Shown: positions 8,643-17,598, counted from the stretch's first letter. The stretch is DNA of 64,000 nt from Corynebacterium felinum (GCF_030408755.1 NZ_CP047209.1:2914001-2978000), one strand, 5' to 3'. The notes: generated by a model from the sequence alone, not told the origin. Numbers and translations are program-made.

Positions 8643-9322
8643 GCGCTTGTTCCAATCACATGCTCAGTTGCCTTCACAACAATTCGGCCATTGCTCACTT
8701 CCGCGCAGCGCTCACACACCTGATCCGCCAACTCATAATCGTGGGTAGAAACGATGATCGCGGTGCCGTGCTTCTTCAACGTTTTAATGGTATTCACCAG
8801 CACTTTTCGGCTGTCCACATCCAGACCATTGAAGGGCTCATCCAGCAGAATCAATGTAGGTTCGGTCACCAACGCACGCGCAATCAAGATGCGCTGGCGC
8901 TGCCCGCCCGACAGGTCGCCGAAACGGGCATCTGCCTTATGCTCCAAACCCACGAGTGCGATCGCTGCGGACACTTTTTTACGGTCCACCTTCTTCCACC
9001 ACGGGGTATGTGGGTATAAACCCATTTCCACTACCTGACGTCCGGTAACGGGGAAGGAAAGATCAACGTCTTGGTGCTGGGGCACATAGCCGATGTGACC
9101 GTGCTGGGTGATGGTTCCGCTGGTGCGGCACAGGCCGATAATTCCTTTCAGCAGGGTGGATTTACCGGAGCCGTTGGCGCCGATCAGGCCGAGGGCTTGG
9201 CCTGCTTTCAGGCTGAACGTCACCCCACTGAGGATATTTTCTTGACCGTAGCCGCAGGCGAAATTGTGTGTTTCGATCACAACAGGGGAAGTGTGGGCAG
9301 AACTACCCGCAGTGAATGTCAT
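8639..9322 (-). CDS. mntB: Manganese ABC transporter ATP-binding protein
   Basis: This is a 227-residue ABC ATPase with Walker A GANGSGKST, Q-loop VGYVPQHQDVDLSF, signature LSGGQRQR, Walker B LILLDEPF and switch His in VSTHDY. The frame extends upstream to 9472, but the ATG at 9322 (MTFTAGSSAH) has a good AAGGAA site and gives the usual ABC length. It energises Mn import with the two permeases. It lies 217 bp downstream of mntA, the only sizeable gap in the operon, and that gap contains a strong RNA hairpin. Confidence 0.9.
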   Translation of the reverse strand: MTFTAGSSAHTSPVVIETHNFACGYGQENILSGVTFSLKAGQALGLIGANGSGKSTLLKGIIGLCRTSGTITQHGHIGYVPQHQDVDLSFPVTGRQVVEMGLYPHTPWWKKVDRKKVSAAIALVGLEHKADARFGDLSGGQRQRILIARALVTEPTLILLDEPFNGLDVDSRKVLVNTIKTLKKHGTAIIVSTHDYELADQVCERCAEVSNGRIVVKATEHVIGTSA

Positions 9323-9467
9323 TGTCTTTTCCTTAAGAATGGCACAAAGCCCCCAACGTGGCATCCGCACGCCCATCACCGGTTTCTTCGCTATCGCGTT
9401 GAATAAATGTCGTCGTGATTGTGGTGATAATGGTGTGTGGATGCCACGCGCAGGGGCGTGATGCAGT

Positions 9468-9529
9468 GTCAAGAATTCCCCTTTGACGCAACCACAATGT
9501 GACAGTTGCTTTAGGTGGGGTTTCTTGAC
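9468..9529 (-). promoter_or_regulatory. Intercistronic RNA hairpin between mntA and mntB
   Basis: On the minus-strand transcript GTCAAGAAACCCC pairs with GGGGAATTCTTGAC (9517-9529 with 9468-9481, one or two unpaired bases). Inside it GCAAC pairs with GTTGC. It begins about 10 bases after the mntA stop and lacks a U-run. It could protect mntA mRNA from 3' decay or partially terminate, giving more binding protein than transporter. That role is inference. Confidence 0.5.
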
Positions 9530-9539
9530 GTGTGTGGTT

Positions 9540-10664
9540 TTAGTTCAACGAACCGGAGATGGAGTCTGGGAGTGGAGCTACAGTTCCGTCCCATGCCTTC
9601 ACCAAGGTGGTGACGTTGTGGATGATGGAGCCGATGTAGGTTTCACCAGCAGATCCAACTGGTCCGAGGGAGTCGCCGTAGAGGGCTTCGTCATCGAGGA
9701 TTGCTTTCACGCCGGCGGCGCGGGCGATTGCTTGGATGGACTTGTCGTTGTTGGAGTTTTCCGCAAACAGTGCCTTCGCACCGGATGTCTTCACCTGCTC
9801 AGCTGCCTTGGCAATGTGCTCTGCGGTGGCGTCTTGCTGGTGGTTGAAGTCAGACAGGGCGGCACCGATGAACTTGATTCCATACGATTCAGAGAAGTAG
9901 CCGAATGCGTCATGGGAGGTAAACAGGGTGCGGTTTTCCTCCGGGATGGAGTTGATGGATTCGCGTACCCACTTATCAAGGTCATCCAGCTGCTTCATAT
10001 AAGCATCAGTTGCTTTCTTGAAGGTGTCTGCGGATTCTGGGGCGACCTTTGCTAAGACGGCACCGATATTGGATACCTGAACGGAGGCACGCTTCGGGTC
10101 AGTCCAGACGTGTGGGTCGTGGGTGAATTCTGCTTCTTCACCTTCTTCAGCGAAAGGCCACGGGCGTACATCTACTGTAGTTTCGCCAAGGTCAACGGTG
10201 AAGCCGTCGCCTTCGCTGGGGCCCACGCCGGTGGTGACAGCCATGGTGCCTTTAAAGCCGGAGGCTTTGACGGCGTCGTCGAGGAAGTGCTCAAGGTCGA
10301 CGCCGTTGACAAAGAATAGGTCGGCGTTACCGAGTGCTTTCATTTGCTGCGGGGTCATTTCGTGCTCGTGCGCGGATGCGTTGGGCGCGAGCAGGCAGGT
10401 GAGGTCTAGGGTGACATCGCCTTCACCACTGGTTGTTTTCTGGCCCTGGGAGTCTGTCTTTTCCAAGGTGAGCCCGGCTGCGGCGATATGGGTGAGGTAG
10501 TCGCAGATTTGGGTGGTGGTGGCAACAGCATGCACGGTGTTTCCGGATGCGGCAGCTTCGGTTGTTGTTTCGGTGTTGGTGTTTGCGCTACTGCAGCCGC
10601 TGATGAGAAGTGCGGTTGCTGCGACGGCGGCTCCGAGGGCTGCACGTGGGTTGAAGCGTTTCAT
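9540..10664 (-). CDS. mntA: Manganese-binding lipoprotein of ABC transporter
   Basis: This 374-residue cluster 9 (ZnuA/MntA/TroA-type) solute-binding lipoprotein has the signal peptide MKRFNPRAALGAAVAATALL and lipobox LISGC, with the lipidated Cys at about residue 24. Metal ligands of the fold can be placed: His in SAHEHEMTPQQMKAL and in DPHVWTDPKRA, plus FTSHDAFGYFSESYG and the late ALFAENSNNDKS (Glu). The ATG at 10664 is preferred because it starts the signal peptide; an in-frame ATG 15 bases upstream lies inside the AAGGA region. It is the first gene of the mnt operon and captures Mn(II) outside the membrane. Confidence 0.88.
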   Translation of the reverse strand: MKRFNPRAALGAAVAATALLISGCSSANTNTETTTEAAASGNTVHAVATTTQICDYLTHIAAAGLTLEKTDSQGQKTTSGEGDVTLDLTCLLAPNASAHEHEMTPQQMKALGNADLFFVNGVDLEHFLDDAVKASGFKGTMAVTTGVGPSEGDGFTVDLGETTVDVRPWPFAEEGEEAEFTHDPHVWTDPKRASVQVSNIGAVLAKVAPESADTFKKATDAYMKQLDDLDKWVRESINSIPEENRTLFTSHDAFGYFSESYGIKFIGAALSDFNHQQDATAEHIAKAAEQVKTSGAKALFAENSNNDKSIQAIARAAGVKAILDDEALYGDSLGPVGSAGETYIGSIIHNVTTLVKAWDGTVAPLPDSISGSLN

Positions 10665-10753
10665 AGTGTTTTCTTTCATTCCTTGGCCTGAAAGTGGCTT
10701 TGTTAAGCGTGTGCAAGGAAGCAATTTTCAACCGCTGGCATGTGTGAGCTTTA

Positions 10754-10784
10754 TAAGGTGCAGGGGAGTTGGGTCTGCACCTTA
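10754..10784. promoter_or_regulatory. Perfect inverted repeat in the mntA leader
   Basis: TAAGGTGCAG and CTGCACCTTA form a perfect 10-bp stem with an 11-base loop, about 90 bp upstream of the mntA ATG. If transcription begins at the distal MntR-type operator (11008-11027) this lies in the untranslated leader and would fold in the RNA. It has no U-run. It could instead be a DNA-binding site. No known riboswitch signature was recognised. Confidence 0.45.
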
Positions 10785-11007
10785 GGGTGTGTGAAAGGAC
10801 TACCGTGCGTGGGGCCCTGACGTGGTGCACGCCCATTGTCAGTGACAGGTGCGCAGCAAAAAGGGAGGGAAAGCTGCGTATTGTCCGTTGATGGGTGCGC
10901 ATTTTCCACGTGCAGGGTCCACTTTTGGGAAGAAATGAAGTAGATTGCACGCTGACAGTTCGTGAAAATCGCTTCCTTTCCCCATCAGTAAAGCACACTA
11001 AACTCCG

Positions 11008-11027
11008 AAGTTCAATCTATTGAACTT
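11008..11027 (-). promoter_or_regulatory. Probable MntR operator of the mnt operon
   Basis: AAGTTCAATCTATTGAACTT is a 9+2+9 palindrome. It matches the GTTCAA-N4-TTGAAC core I recall for corynebacterial MntR sites (C. glutamicum consensus close to TGTTCAATGCGTTGAACA). On the minus strand a TAGTGT -10-like hexamer follows about 10 bases later, so the operator would overlap the -35 region. It lies about 345 bp upstream of mntA. The whole 10665-11175 stretch has no convincing gene. Confidence 0.65.
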
Positions 11028-11052
11028 ACCTGTCCACCCCTCCTGTGTTTTT

Positions 11053-11084
11053 GCGTGTCGACGCCGAACTCGACGTCGACACGC
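11053..11084. repeat. 11-bp perfect inverted repeat with GTCGAC cores
   Basis: GCGTGTCGACG and CGTCGACACGC flank a 10-base loop, between the surface-protein stop (11176) and the mnt operator. No T-run follows on the minus strand, so it is not a standard terminator, although it could still stop read-through from the surface-protein gene. The same CGTCGAYACGC word recurs singly elsewhere in the window. Confidence 0.5.
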
Positions 11085-11175
11085 ATGCACAAAGCGCACC
11101 CAATCCCCCCAGTCCTTATATATAAGGACTTTCCGCAGAAGGAGTGGGTGCGCGTAAGAATGCGCTACATATTTT

Positions 11176-13908
11176 TTACAAAGCGCGCCTGCGTGCAACG
11201 ATGAGCACAGCAAGAGCTGCAATGATGCTCATCAGTGCTAGGAGCATGACACCGCGCACGCTGACACCGGTATTAGCCAGCTTCGGCTCTGCAGCCTTCA
11301 CCTCAGCATTCTTTGCCACGGTTGCAACCTTCGCCTTGTCTTCTGGGCGTGGTGCTGGCGGCTTGGAGGAAGTCGCAGCCCATTCGCCACGTGGCTTCGG
11401 GGTGAAGTTCTTGACTACCCAGCCGATGCCGATCGCAATAATTGGCACAAGAACATAGACCCAGCGCCAGTCAAATTCCGGCTCCTTAGGCATCACGGCG
11501 GCGTCACCGCTAAAGGTGTTGGTGACAACCACGGTTGGGTTCGCATCTTTTTCGATGCGTACACCTGCTGCTGGTTCCACGGTGTGGGACCAGTTCGCTT
11601 CGTGCCCAGTCTCTACAGCATCTTCTTCGACAGTACAGGTGACACCAAGTGGGATATTTTCGACAGTGTAGGTACCCGCACCAGTAATGCTGAAAGCACC
11701 GTTCTTTTCACCACAGGTATAGCTAAAGTCGAACTTCTGATCCTTGTACTCGTGGCCAAGGTTACCGTCGATGTGCTTACGCACAGTGAATGTGCCCAAC
11801 TCCGGTTCTGGCTCTGGGGTGCGCTCGAAGGTGTTGGTCACGGTCACAACTGGGTGAGCATCCTTATCAATGCGTACACCAGCTGTTGGCTCCACAGTGT
11901 GGGTCCACGTAATGCCTTCTTCAGCTGGGACATCCTTTTCCACTACAGTGCACGTAGAACCTACTGGAATATTATCAATAACCTTTTCGCCCTGACCAGT
12001 AATGGTCGTAGTGTTCTTGGTAGACTTCCCTGCCGTATCGACGCAGGTGTAGTCAAAAACGAAGTCGGTCTCGCCATAACGCTCAGCAACACCACCGGCA
12101 AGAACCTTCTTAATGCTGAACTTACCCAATTCTGGTTCTGGCTCTGGGGTGCGCTCGAAAGTGTTGGTCACGGTGATCGCATTAACTACACCGTCGATAA
12201 CCATGACGCCTTCTTCAGGCGCCACGGTATGCGCCCAGGTCACGCCTTCTTTTTTCGCAACATCTTTTTCCACAACAGTACAGGTGGAGCCGAGGGGAAC
12301 TTTATCCACAGTGACAGTGCCCGCGCCGGTAACAGAGGTATTGCCCTTGGTGATGATGCCGCGGGGGCTTTCACAGTTGTAATCGAAGGAGAACTGAGTG
12401 TCCTTGAAGCTTTCGCTTTCACTACCTTTAAGGACCTTCTTGATGGCGAATGTGCCCAGTTTCGGCGGTGCTGGTGGCTTCTGATAGAAGTTAGTTGCCG
12501 CTACCTGCACGGATGCTTCGGTACCAGCTCGAGTTTCAAATGAAACACGATCGACTGGTTTGCCATTAAGTTTCCACGTAGTTACTGGGCTAACACCATC
12601 GATAACTTTCACGTCTTCGGTAACGTCACACACAAGACCCTTGTCTAGCATGCCAAGGTGGAAGTCTTTCGTCGACTTCAGCGTGAAGGTGCCCTTTGCG
12701 GGTTTCGCATCAACGCCTGGCTTTGGCGTGCATTCATAACGGAACGTGAATTCGTGATCAGGCCCCACACCCAAGGCGGTCTTGAGCACAGTAAAGCCAC
12801 CATTTTCGCCGTAGCCTTCACCGCCTTGATAAGGAACTGCCGCATCACCTTCGTATTCTTTACCATTAACGACAGCTACGTTCTTGATAATAGAACCTGG
12901 CTCAGGACGGGTTTTCGAAACAGTACGCAATTGAAGCGTTGGTGAAGAATTGGCGTACACACCACGGGGGAAAGATGCAGTAACCTTCTTATCAGTACAG
13001 GTCACATGGAAGTTAGGGCCGGGCGCTACCGTGCCAGCCGGAAGGTTCTTCACTCCATACTCACCACCGCTTGGATGGCCATCGCGGTCGTAAATTACAT
13101 GCGCATTTTGGCGCCCGTCAATCAGCGTATAAATCATGACTGGGCTTTGACCGTCGTTCTGATCCGCATCGCACACGAATGTCGATCCAGCAGGCACCTC
13201 ATCCACTACGGTAAACGCCCGACCACCATTAGTGTTACCGGAAATACCGATCTGCCAGGTGCTTTCGTAGCCGCCAGCACTCATACGGAAGCCTGTGTAC
13301 TGCCCCTGCTTGATGGTGTCGTGCGAGGTGCCACCTGGGCCATCAATCCCGTACTGGCCCTTCAACGAGCCAGTGCCACAGCCGCCGAACTGCATTGCGC
13401 CGTCAAAGCCACCTTGCACGTGGTTACGATCCCAACGAACTGCAACATTAGCGGTACCGCCTGCATTGAACTTGGAGTCCACGAAGTCACCCATTTTGAT
13501 GACGAGCTTCTTGCCCTCCCACGTTGCCTGAGCAACAACAAGGTTACGGCTTGCATCTATCAGTGGGAACGTACCACCAGTAGCGCTTTCGAGTTCATCG
13601 GGAAGAACGAACTCGAGAATATCGGCCGTTTGAGTACCAGGCTTGGTCTTCCAATCGAACGTAAGGTTGGCAATGCCTCCCTTTTTCACGAAAGCATCGC
13701 CTTCAATAGCGCTGGAATCCACCCACTTCAGGTTCGACCAATCACCACCCTTACACTCCGCTGCGGCAGCAACTGGTGCGACGGAAACAACAATGATGCC
13801 GCTGAGCATCAAAGACAAAGCAACAACAAGTGCCAGAGCACCACGGCCACACAAGGCAGCGAGCACACCACGGGCACCACTGCGTATGCAAGGATCACTA
13901 GAACCCAT
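11176..13908 (-). CDS. Large LANTG-anchored surface protein with DUF5979-type repeats
   Basis: This is a 910-residue probable adhesin. The start is set by ATG 13908 (MGSSDPCIRSG) with AAAGGA upstream; the longer frame needs a TTG. A long signal peptide of about 50 residues ends near VAAAAEC. An N-terminal region (about 55-360) with several Cys is followed by four related beta domains starting near residues 367, 482, 593 and 701 (LGTFAIKKVL, LGKFSIKKVL, LGTFTVRKHI; each ends TVTNTFERTPEPEPEL or similar). These resemble DUF5979/collagen-B-like stalk repeats. A hydrophobic helix lies at about 812-830 (VYVLVPIIAIGIGWVV), then a Pro/Lys/Ala-rich linker, then sortase motif LANTG (877-881), a second helix and RRR. 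Two hydrophobic segments before the end are unusual. No sortase gene is nearby, so a housekeeping sortase is implied. Confidence 0.85.
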   Translation of the reverse strand: MGSSDPCIRSGARGVLAALCGRGALALVVALSLMLSGIIVVSVAPVAAAAECKGGDWSNLKWVDSSAIEGDAFVKKGGIANLTFDWKTKPGTQTADILEFVLPDELESATGGTFPLIDASRNLVVAQATWEGKKLVIKMGDFVDSKFNAGGTANVAVRWDRNHVQGGFDGAMQFGGCGTGSLKGQYGIDGPGGTSHDTIKQGQYTGFRMSAGGYESTWQIGISGNTNGGRAFTVVDEVPAGSTFVCDADQNDGQSPVMIYTLIDGRQNAHVIYDRDGHPSGGEYGVKNLPAGTVAPGPNFHVTCTDKKVTASFPRGVYANSSPTLQLRTVSKTRPEPGSIIKNVAVVNGKEYEGDAAVPYQGGEGYGENGGFTVLKTALGVGPDHEFTFRYECTPKPGVDAKPAKGTFTLKSTKDFHLGMLDKGLVCDVTEDVKVIDGVSPVTTWKLNGKPVDRVSFETRAGTEASVQVAATNFYQKPPAPPKLGTFAIKKVLKGSESESFKDTQFSFDYNCESPRGIITKGNTSVTGAGTVTVDKVPLGSTCTVVEKDVAKKEGVTWAHTVAPEEGVMVIDGVVNAITVTNTFERTPEPEPELGKFSIKKVLAGGVAERYGETDFVFDYTCVDTAGKSTKNTTTITGQGEKVIDNIPVGSTCTVVEKDVPAEEGITWTHTVEPTAGVRIDKDAHPVVTVTNTFERTPEPEPELGTFTVRKHIDGNLGHEYKDQKFDFSYTCGEKNGAFSITGAGTYTVENIPLGVTCTVEEDAVETGHEANWSHTVEPAAGVRIEKDANPTVVVTNTFSGDAAVMPKEPEFDWRWVYVLVPIIAIGIGWVVKNFTPKPRGEWAATSSKPPAPRPEDKAKVATVAKNAEVKAAEPKLANTGVSVRGVMLLALMSIIAALAVLIVARRRAL

Positions 13909-14621
13909 CAGGGAACGTCCTTTCCCAAACAACTTTCGAAAAAATAAAAACTTGCTCCCCGCCAAGCGCAGACAAAAACATGATTGCGACGAGAAAAACT
14001 ACATAAGTAAAAGCTTAGAAGAGAATATACAAATAATTTATTAAAGATCAAAAAAGTCTTATGAGTTCACTTGGAATTTACAACGCATGTCAAAGATGCA
14101 GTCCGAAAGTTTACTCAAGCCCACATAAACGCACATAACCTCGGAATATTCCAAGAATCTGCATGATCACAAACCCAGTTGAACAAAGCCTTAATACATA
14201 AAGAATCCGAAATTGATCAACAAGATCACGCATCGTTAATATTTTTAAATAAGACTATTAACGTATTTCCACCAAAGCCAATTGGACGGCGTTCACGATT
14301 GTCCAATTTTTCACAAAACCACCAATAAGATGCAGGTTTGCTAACTTTTTGCACAAAGAGCGCTACAACCGCACGAAGAGACCTGCCCCCATTAGTCCCC
14401 CAAAGCCCACAATCAAAAACTTAACAAATTTCTGTTTTTTCTCAGTTTTATCTTAGAAAACTTGATAAGGCTTTAGCTTAATGAAATAAAGATCCAGAAT
14501 TGGCGGCGACGGAATATATGCGGGTTTTACCGTTTTTATACCTGCGCAAGTGTAGCCAATGGATAAGTAGTTGACAATCCCCCATTCGCGGGGAGTCCCC
14601 GCCCCCACTCAGGGTAGCAAC
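13909..14621. other. Long AT-rich gene-free region upstream of the surface-protein gene
   Basis: There is no convincing gene in about 710 bp. The right end carries a 15-base palindrome GCGGGGAGTCCCCGC (14588-14602), 20 bases after the ArsA-like gene stop on the minus strand, possibly a weak terminator without a T-run. The remainder (14030-14560) is markedly AT-rich and probably contains the surface-protein promoter and a long leader. AT-rich upstream DNA fits binding by a nucleoid protein such as Lsr2, which is inference. Confidence 0.5.
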
Positions 14622-15581
14622 TTAGTTGAAAACTACTGATGCCAAAGTTTCTGCAAAATCAACCAAACCCTCGACCCCACTAATCTCCTGTGCTTGCAGA
14701 GGAATCTGGGCGATAGGTCGATGCGGAACTAATTCCCGCAACTGTGCCACAAACTGCTCCTCCAGCGCAGCGCGCTGCGCGAGAAATGCGCCCTGATCAC
14801 GTGGCGAACGGCGATTGACCACCAATCCCGCCACATTCACATTCATCCCCCTAAGCTGCGCAAACAACTCAGCAGTCTCCAGCACCGCCAAACGCTCAGC
14901 GTTCAACACAATAAAAAAGCCGCATTCTGGGCTCTGAATAGCCTGGCGTAGGTGTTCAAAGCGTTCGCGACGACGCAACAAGATCGAACGTATCTCACGG
15001 TTCCGCTGATCCACGGGATCGTTAATCACCCCACCCAATCCCCGAACAGCCTCACTCAAACGCTGGCTTTTAGCTCGACGTTCCAGCAAACCATCCGTCC
15101 ACGCCCGCATCAACTCCGGCAACTCCATCAAACGAGCCGTATGACCGGAAGGCGCAGTATCAAAAATCACATGATCGAAATCATCCGACTCCTCAATCAC
15201 CTGAGCGATGCGTTCCAAAACCGCTGCTTCATGCGTTCCCGGCGAACCAGCCGCCAACTCCACATGCTTGGTCACTTCTTTGTGTAAATGCTCCGGCATC
15301 ATGCGGCGCAGCGTATGCCCCACGCGATCAAGATGCTCACGGGTGGTTTCCTCCGGGGAAATCTCCCGCACCACTACCCCACCCAATTTCGCCCCATCAT
15401 CGCCAATGCGCTGGCCGAACAAGTGGCCCAAATTATGGGCAGGATCAGTCGAAACCAGCAGCACTTTACGTCCCTGTTGCGCCAAACCAACAGCTGTTGC
15501 AGCTGCTGTTGTCGTTTTGCCAACACCGCCTTTTCCTCCGAAAAAGACAATCTTGAATTCGGCGATGGCATCTAGCAACAT
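14622..15581 (-). CDS. ArsA/Get3-like P-loop ATPase
   Basis: This 319-residue ArsA-family ATPase has a deviant Walker A at the N-terminus (FFGGKGGVGKTTTAAA), switch I STDPAHNLGHLFG, switch II FDTAPSGHTARLMELPELM and an A-loop-like FIVLNAERLAV / GLVVNRR. Only one ATPase domain is present, so it would act as a homodimer. It lacks an obvious Cys triad for arsenite, so an arsenic-pump role is doubtful. The family also includes tail-anchored protein targeting factors and partner ATPases of unknown role. ATG 15581 overlaps the stop of the cory-CC-star gene (ATGTTGCTAG), a tight coupling that suggests joint function. Confidence 0.8.
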   Translation of the reverse strand: MLLDAIAEFKIVFFGGKGGVGKTTTAAATAVGLAQQGRKVLLVSTDPAHNLGHLFGQRIGDDGAKLGGVVVREISPEETTREHLDRVGHTLRRMMPEHLHKEVTKHVELAAGSPGTHEAAVLERIAQVIEESDDFDHVIFDTAPSGHTARLMELPELMRAWTDGLLERRAKSQRLSEAVRGLGGVINDPVDQRNREIRSILLRRRERFEHLRQAIQSPECGFFIVLNAERLAVLETAELFAQLRGMNVNVAGLVVNRRSPRDQGAFLAQRAALEEQFVAQLRELVPHRPIAQIPLQAQEISGVEGLVDFAETLASVVFN

Positions 15582-15835
15582 GAAATATTCTCCAGCGGCG
15601 AGTGCTCCATGCCCATGCGACAATGCCAGTCATGGAAGTCCTCATAAATAACAGGCAGTAATTCGAGCGTGTAAAAGCTCGCAGGATTCGGGATGCCCAA
15701 CGCCTCCGAAAAGACCAGCATCATAAATAGGTCTTCTTCCTGGCGCTGTGCTTTCACCATCGTCGCCCGATAGGGAGAAACATAGAATTCTTCCAGCGCA
15801 GCTGATACTGCCTTGAATTTCTCAACCAAGCCCAT
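15572..15835 (-). CDS. cory-CC-star family protein
   Basis: This 87-residue protein ends in Cys-Cys directly before the stop (ENISCC), the defining feature of the corynebacterial cory-CC-star family. The start at ATG 15835 (MGLVEKFKAVSAALEEFY) has GGGAAAGGGA upstream. No signal peptide or clear membrane helix is seen. It sits between cstA and the ArsA-like ATPase, 47 bp after the former and overlapping the latter. In enterobacteria the CstA-type pyruvate transporters need a short partner (YbdD/YjiX) that, as I recall, also ends in CC. The position and terminal CC here suggest an analogous partner. That functional link is inference. Confidence 0.8.
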   Translation of the reverse strand: MGLVEKFKAVSAALEEFYVSPYRATMVKAQRQEEDLFMMLVFSEALGIPNPASFYTLELLPVIYEDFHDWHCRMGMEHSPLENISCC

Positions 15836-15882
15836 ATCGAATCCCTTTCCCCTACTATCGGGCAACTAGTGCTGTGCACGTT

Positions 15883-17598
15883 TTAGCTTGCGGTCGCGGA
15901 TACTTCCCTAGCGGAAGGTTCCTCGTCGCGGTCACCGAACTCTAGTTTCGGCAACTCCGTGGCGCGTTTCATCGCCGCCACAGATTCCACGCATACCCAC
16001 AAAGCGGCAATCAAAATCACCACATCGAGGCTCAGCAGCAACCAGTTGGATTCCTTGTAGAACTTGCCCAACTGAACGAACAGACTCCACACGCTCATAA
16101 CCAGCACGAACACTAGTGGAATTGCGATCATCACAAAGTTGCGACGCAAACGAGCAAGGATCACACAAATAATCACCAACGACAGCGCAGCCATCAGCTG
16201 GTTGGTGGTACCAAACAGAGGCCAAATGAGCATGCCGCCCTTGCCGTCGGAGCCAGCGGAGAAGGTCAACACCAACGCCACCACCGTCACAATGACCGTC
16301 GCGCCCAAAGCCCCAAGCTTCACGCCAATAATCTCAGCGATTTCCTGCACCACCATGCGCTGCAGGCGAATACCGGTATCCATGGTGGTAGCCGCAAACA
16401 GCACGGCCATGGTAGCCAAGATAGTTGCAGACAACGACGTCGGAATGCCCAGACCCGCATTCAACAGCGAACCGCCACCCTGAACAAAAGCCTTCACACC
16501 ACCCTGGCCGAAAGCAGTGTAAATTTCCTCCCACTCAGCCACGGTACGGAAACCAGCAGTGGTGGCCAGAATCGCACCCAAAGCCAACAAGCCTTCGCCA
16601 ATAGCACCAAAATAACCCACGAAGCGTTCATCGGTTTCCTTATCAATCTGCTTGGAAGAAGTACCCGACGCCACAATGCCGTGGAAACCGGAAATAGCAC
16701 CGCAGGCAATAGTGACGAACAGCAGTGGCACCATCGAAGGGGTGCCTTCCGGCAGATTCTGGTTCCACATCGGAGCCACAAGCTTCGGGGCAGTAATAAT
16801 AAAGGAGGCATACAAAATTGCCAGGCCAACAAACAGCTGCAAACCGTTGATATAGTCGCGGGGCTGCAACAAGACCCACACAGGCAGCAAGGAGGCAAGC
16901 GCACCATAAATAAACAGGGTGAGGATCCAGAAACCGTTCGGCCCAATGCCCAAGAAATCCTCCGGCAAAACCACAGGGTAGCGGTCACCGATCATGATCA
17001 AGGTATAAAGTGCGACCACGCCAACTACAGACACAATAGGCAGGTTCCAGTGGAATCGGTAAATCGCTTGGCCGATAAACAATGCCACTACAATCGCACC
17101 CCAGGTTGGGATCACTGCGGTAGGAGTATTGACCAAAAGACCGGAAATCACAACGGCGAACGCAGCAACCACCATCAGCAGGAGCAAGAAGATGACCACC
17201 AAGAACAGGTTGCGCCCACGCGCGCCAATGTAGCGGCCGGACAGTGTGCCGATCGATTGACCCTTATGGCGAGTTGATGCCCACAACGTGCCCAAGTCAT
17301 GCATTCCTGCAATGAAAACGGTGCCGATGGTCACCCATAAAAAGGCGGGCAGCCAACCCCAGATCACCGCAATTGCTGGGCCCACGATGGGGGCGGCGCC
17401 AGCAACCGAGGTGAAATGGTGCCCCCACAGCACGTATTTGTTGGTGGGCACATAGTCCACACCATCTTTCATGGAGTGGGCTGGGGTGTGATAGGCCACC
17501 CGTAGCTGATAGACCTTGCTGGCAAGGTAGCGGGAGTAGAGAAAGTATCCACCTAGCATCATGGCAAGGCCAATGATCAAGAGCACTAATGCGTTCAT
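15883..17598 (-). CDS. cstA: CstA-family (carbon starvation protein A) transporter
   Basis: This 571-residue polytopic membrane protein of the CstA family starts at ATG 17598 (MNALVLLIIGLAMMLGGY) with GGAAAG upstream. Family features are NKYVLWGHHFTSVAGAAPIVGPAIAVIWGW near residues 45-75, IAGMHDLGTLWASTRHKGQSIG, LLQPRDYINGLQL, the CGAISGFHGIVASGTSSKQID segment and WPLFGTTNQLMAAL. Members take up pyruvate or peptides under carbon limitation. It heads a three-gene minus-strand cluster with the cory-CC-star protein and the ATPase. A GlxR-like site lies about 90 bp upstream, consistent with cAMP-linked carbon control. Confidence 0.9.
   Translation of the reverse strand: MNALVLLIIGLAMMLGGYFLYSRYLASKVYQLRVAYHTPAHSMKDGVDYVPTNKYVLWGHHFTSVAGAAPIVGPAIAVIWGWLPAFLWVTIGTVFIAGMHDLGTLWASTRHKGQSIGTLSGRYIGARGRNLFLVVIFLLLLMVVAAFAVVISGLLVNTPTAVIPTWGAIVVALFIGQAIYRFHWNLPIVSVVGVVALYTLIMIGDRYPVVLPEDFLGIGPNGFWILTLFIYGALASLLPVWVLLQPRDYINGLQLFVGLAILYASFIITAPKLVAPMWNQNLPEGTPSMVPLLFVTIACGAISGFHGIVASGTSSKQIDKETDERFVGYFGAIGEGLLALGAILATTAGFRTVAEWEEIYTAFGQGGVKAFVQGGGSLLNAGLGIPTSLSATILATMAVLFAATTMDTGIRLQRMVVQEIAEIIGVKLGALGATVIVTVVALVLTFSAGSDGKGGMLIWPLFGTTNQLMAALSLVIICVILARLRRNFVMIAIPLVFVLVMSVWSLFVQLGKFYKESNWLLLSLDVVILIAALWVCVESVAAMKRATELPKLEFGDRDEEPSAREVSATAS

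Noticed and set aside
10588..10998. 136-codon minus-strand frame in the mntA leader
   Set aside because: It runs through the leader hairpin into the mntA signal-peptide region in another frame, starts with GTG and has no family resemblance.
14588..14602. GCGGGGAGTCCCCGC as a firm intrinsic terminator
   Set aside because: The stem is strong but the loop is only three bases and no T-run follows on the minus strand; kept only as a note in the region entry.
15572..15835. Arsenic resistance operon based on the ArsA-like ATPase
   Set aside because: No arsenite-binding Cys pattern, no arsB/arsR/arsC nearby; the context is cstA.
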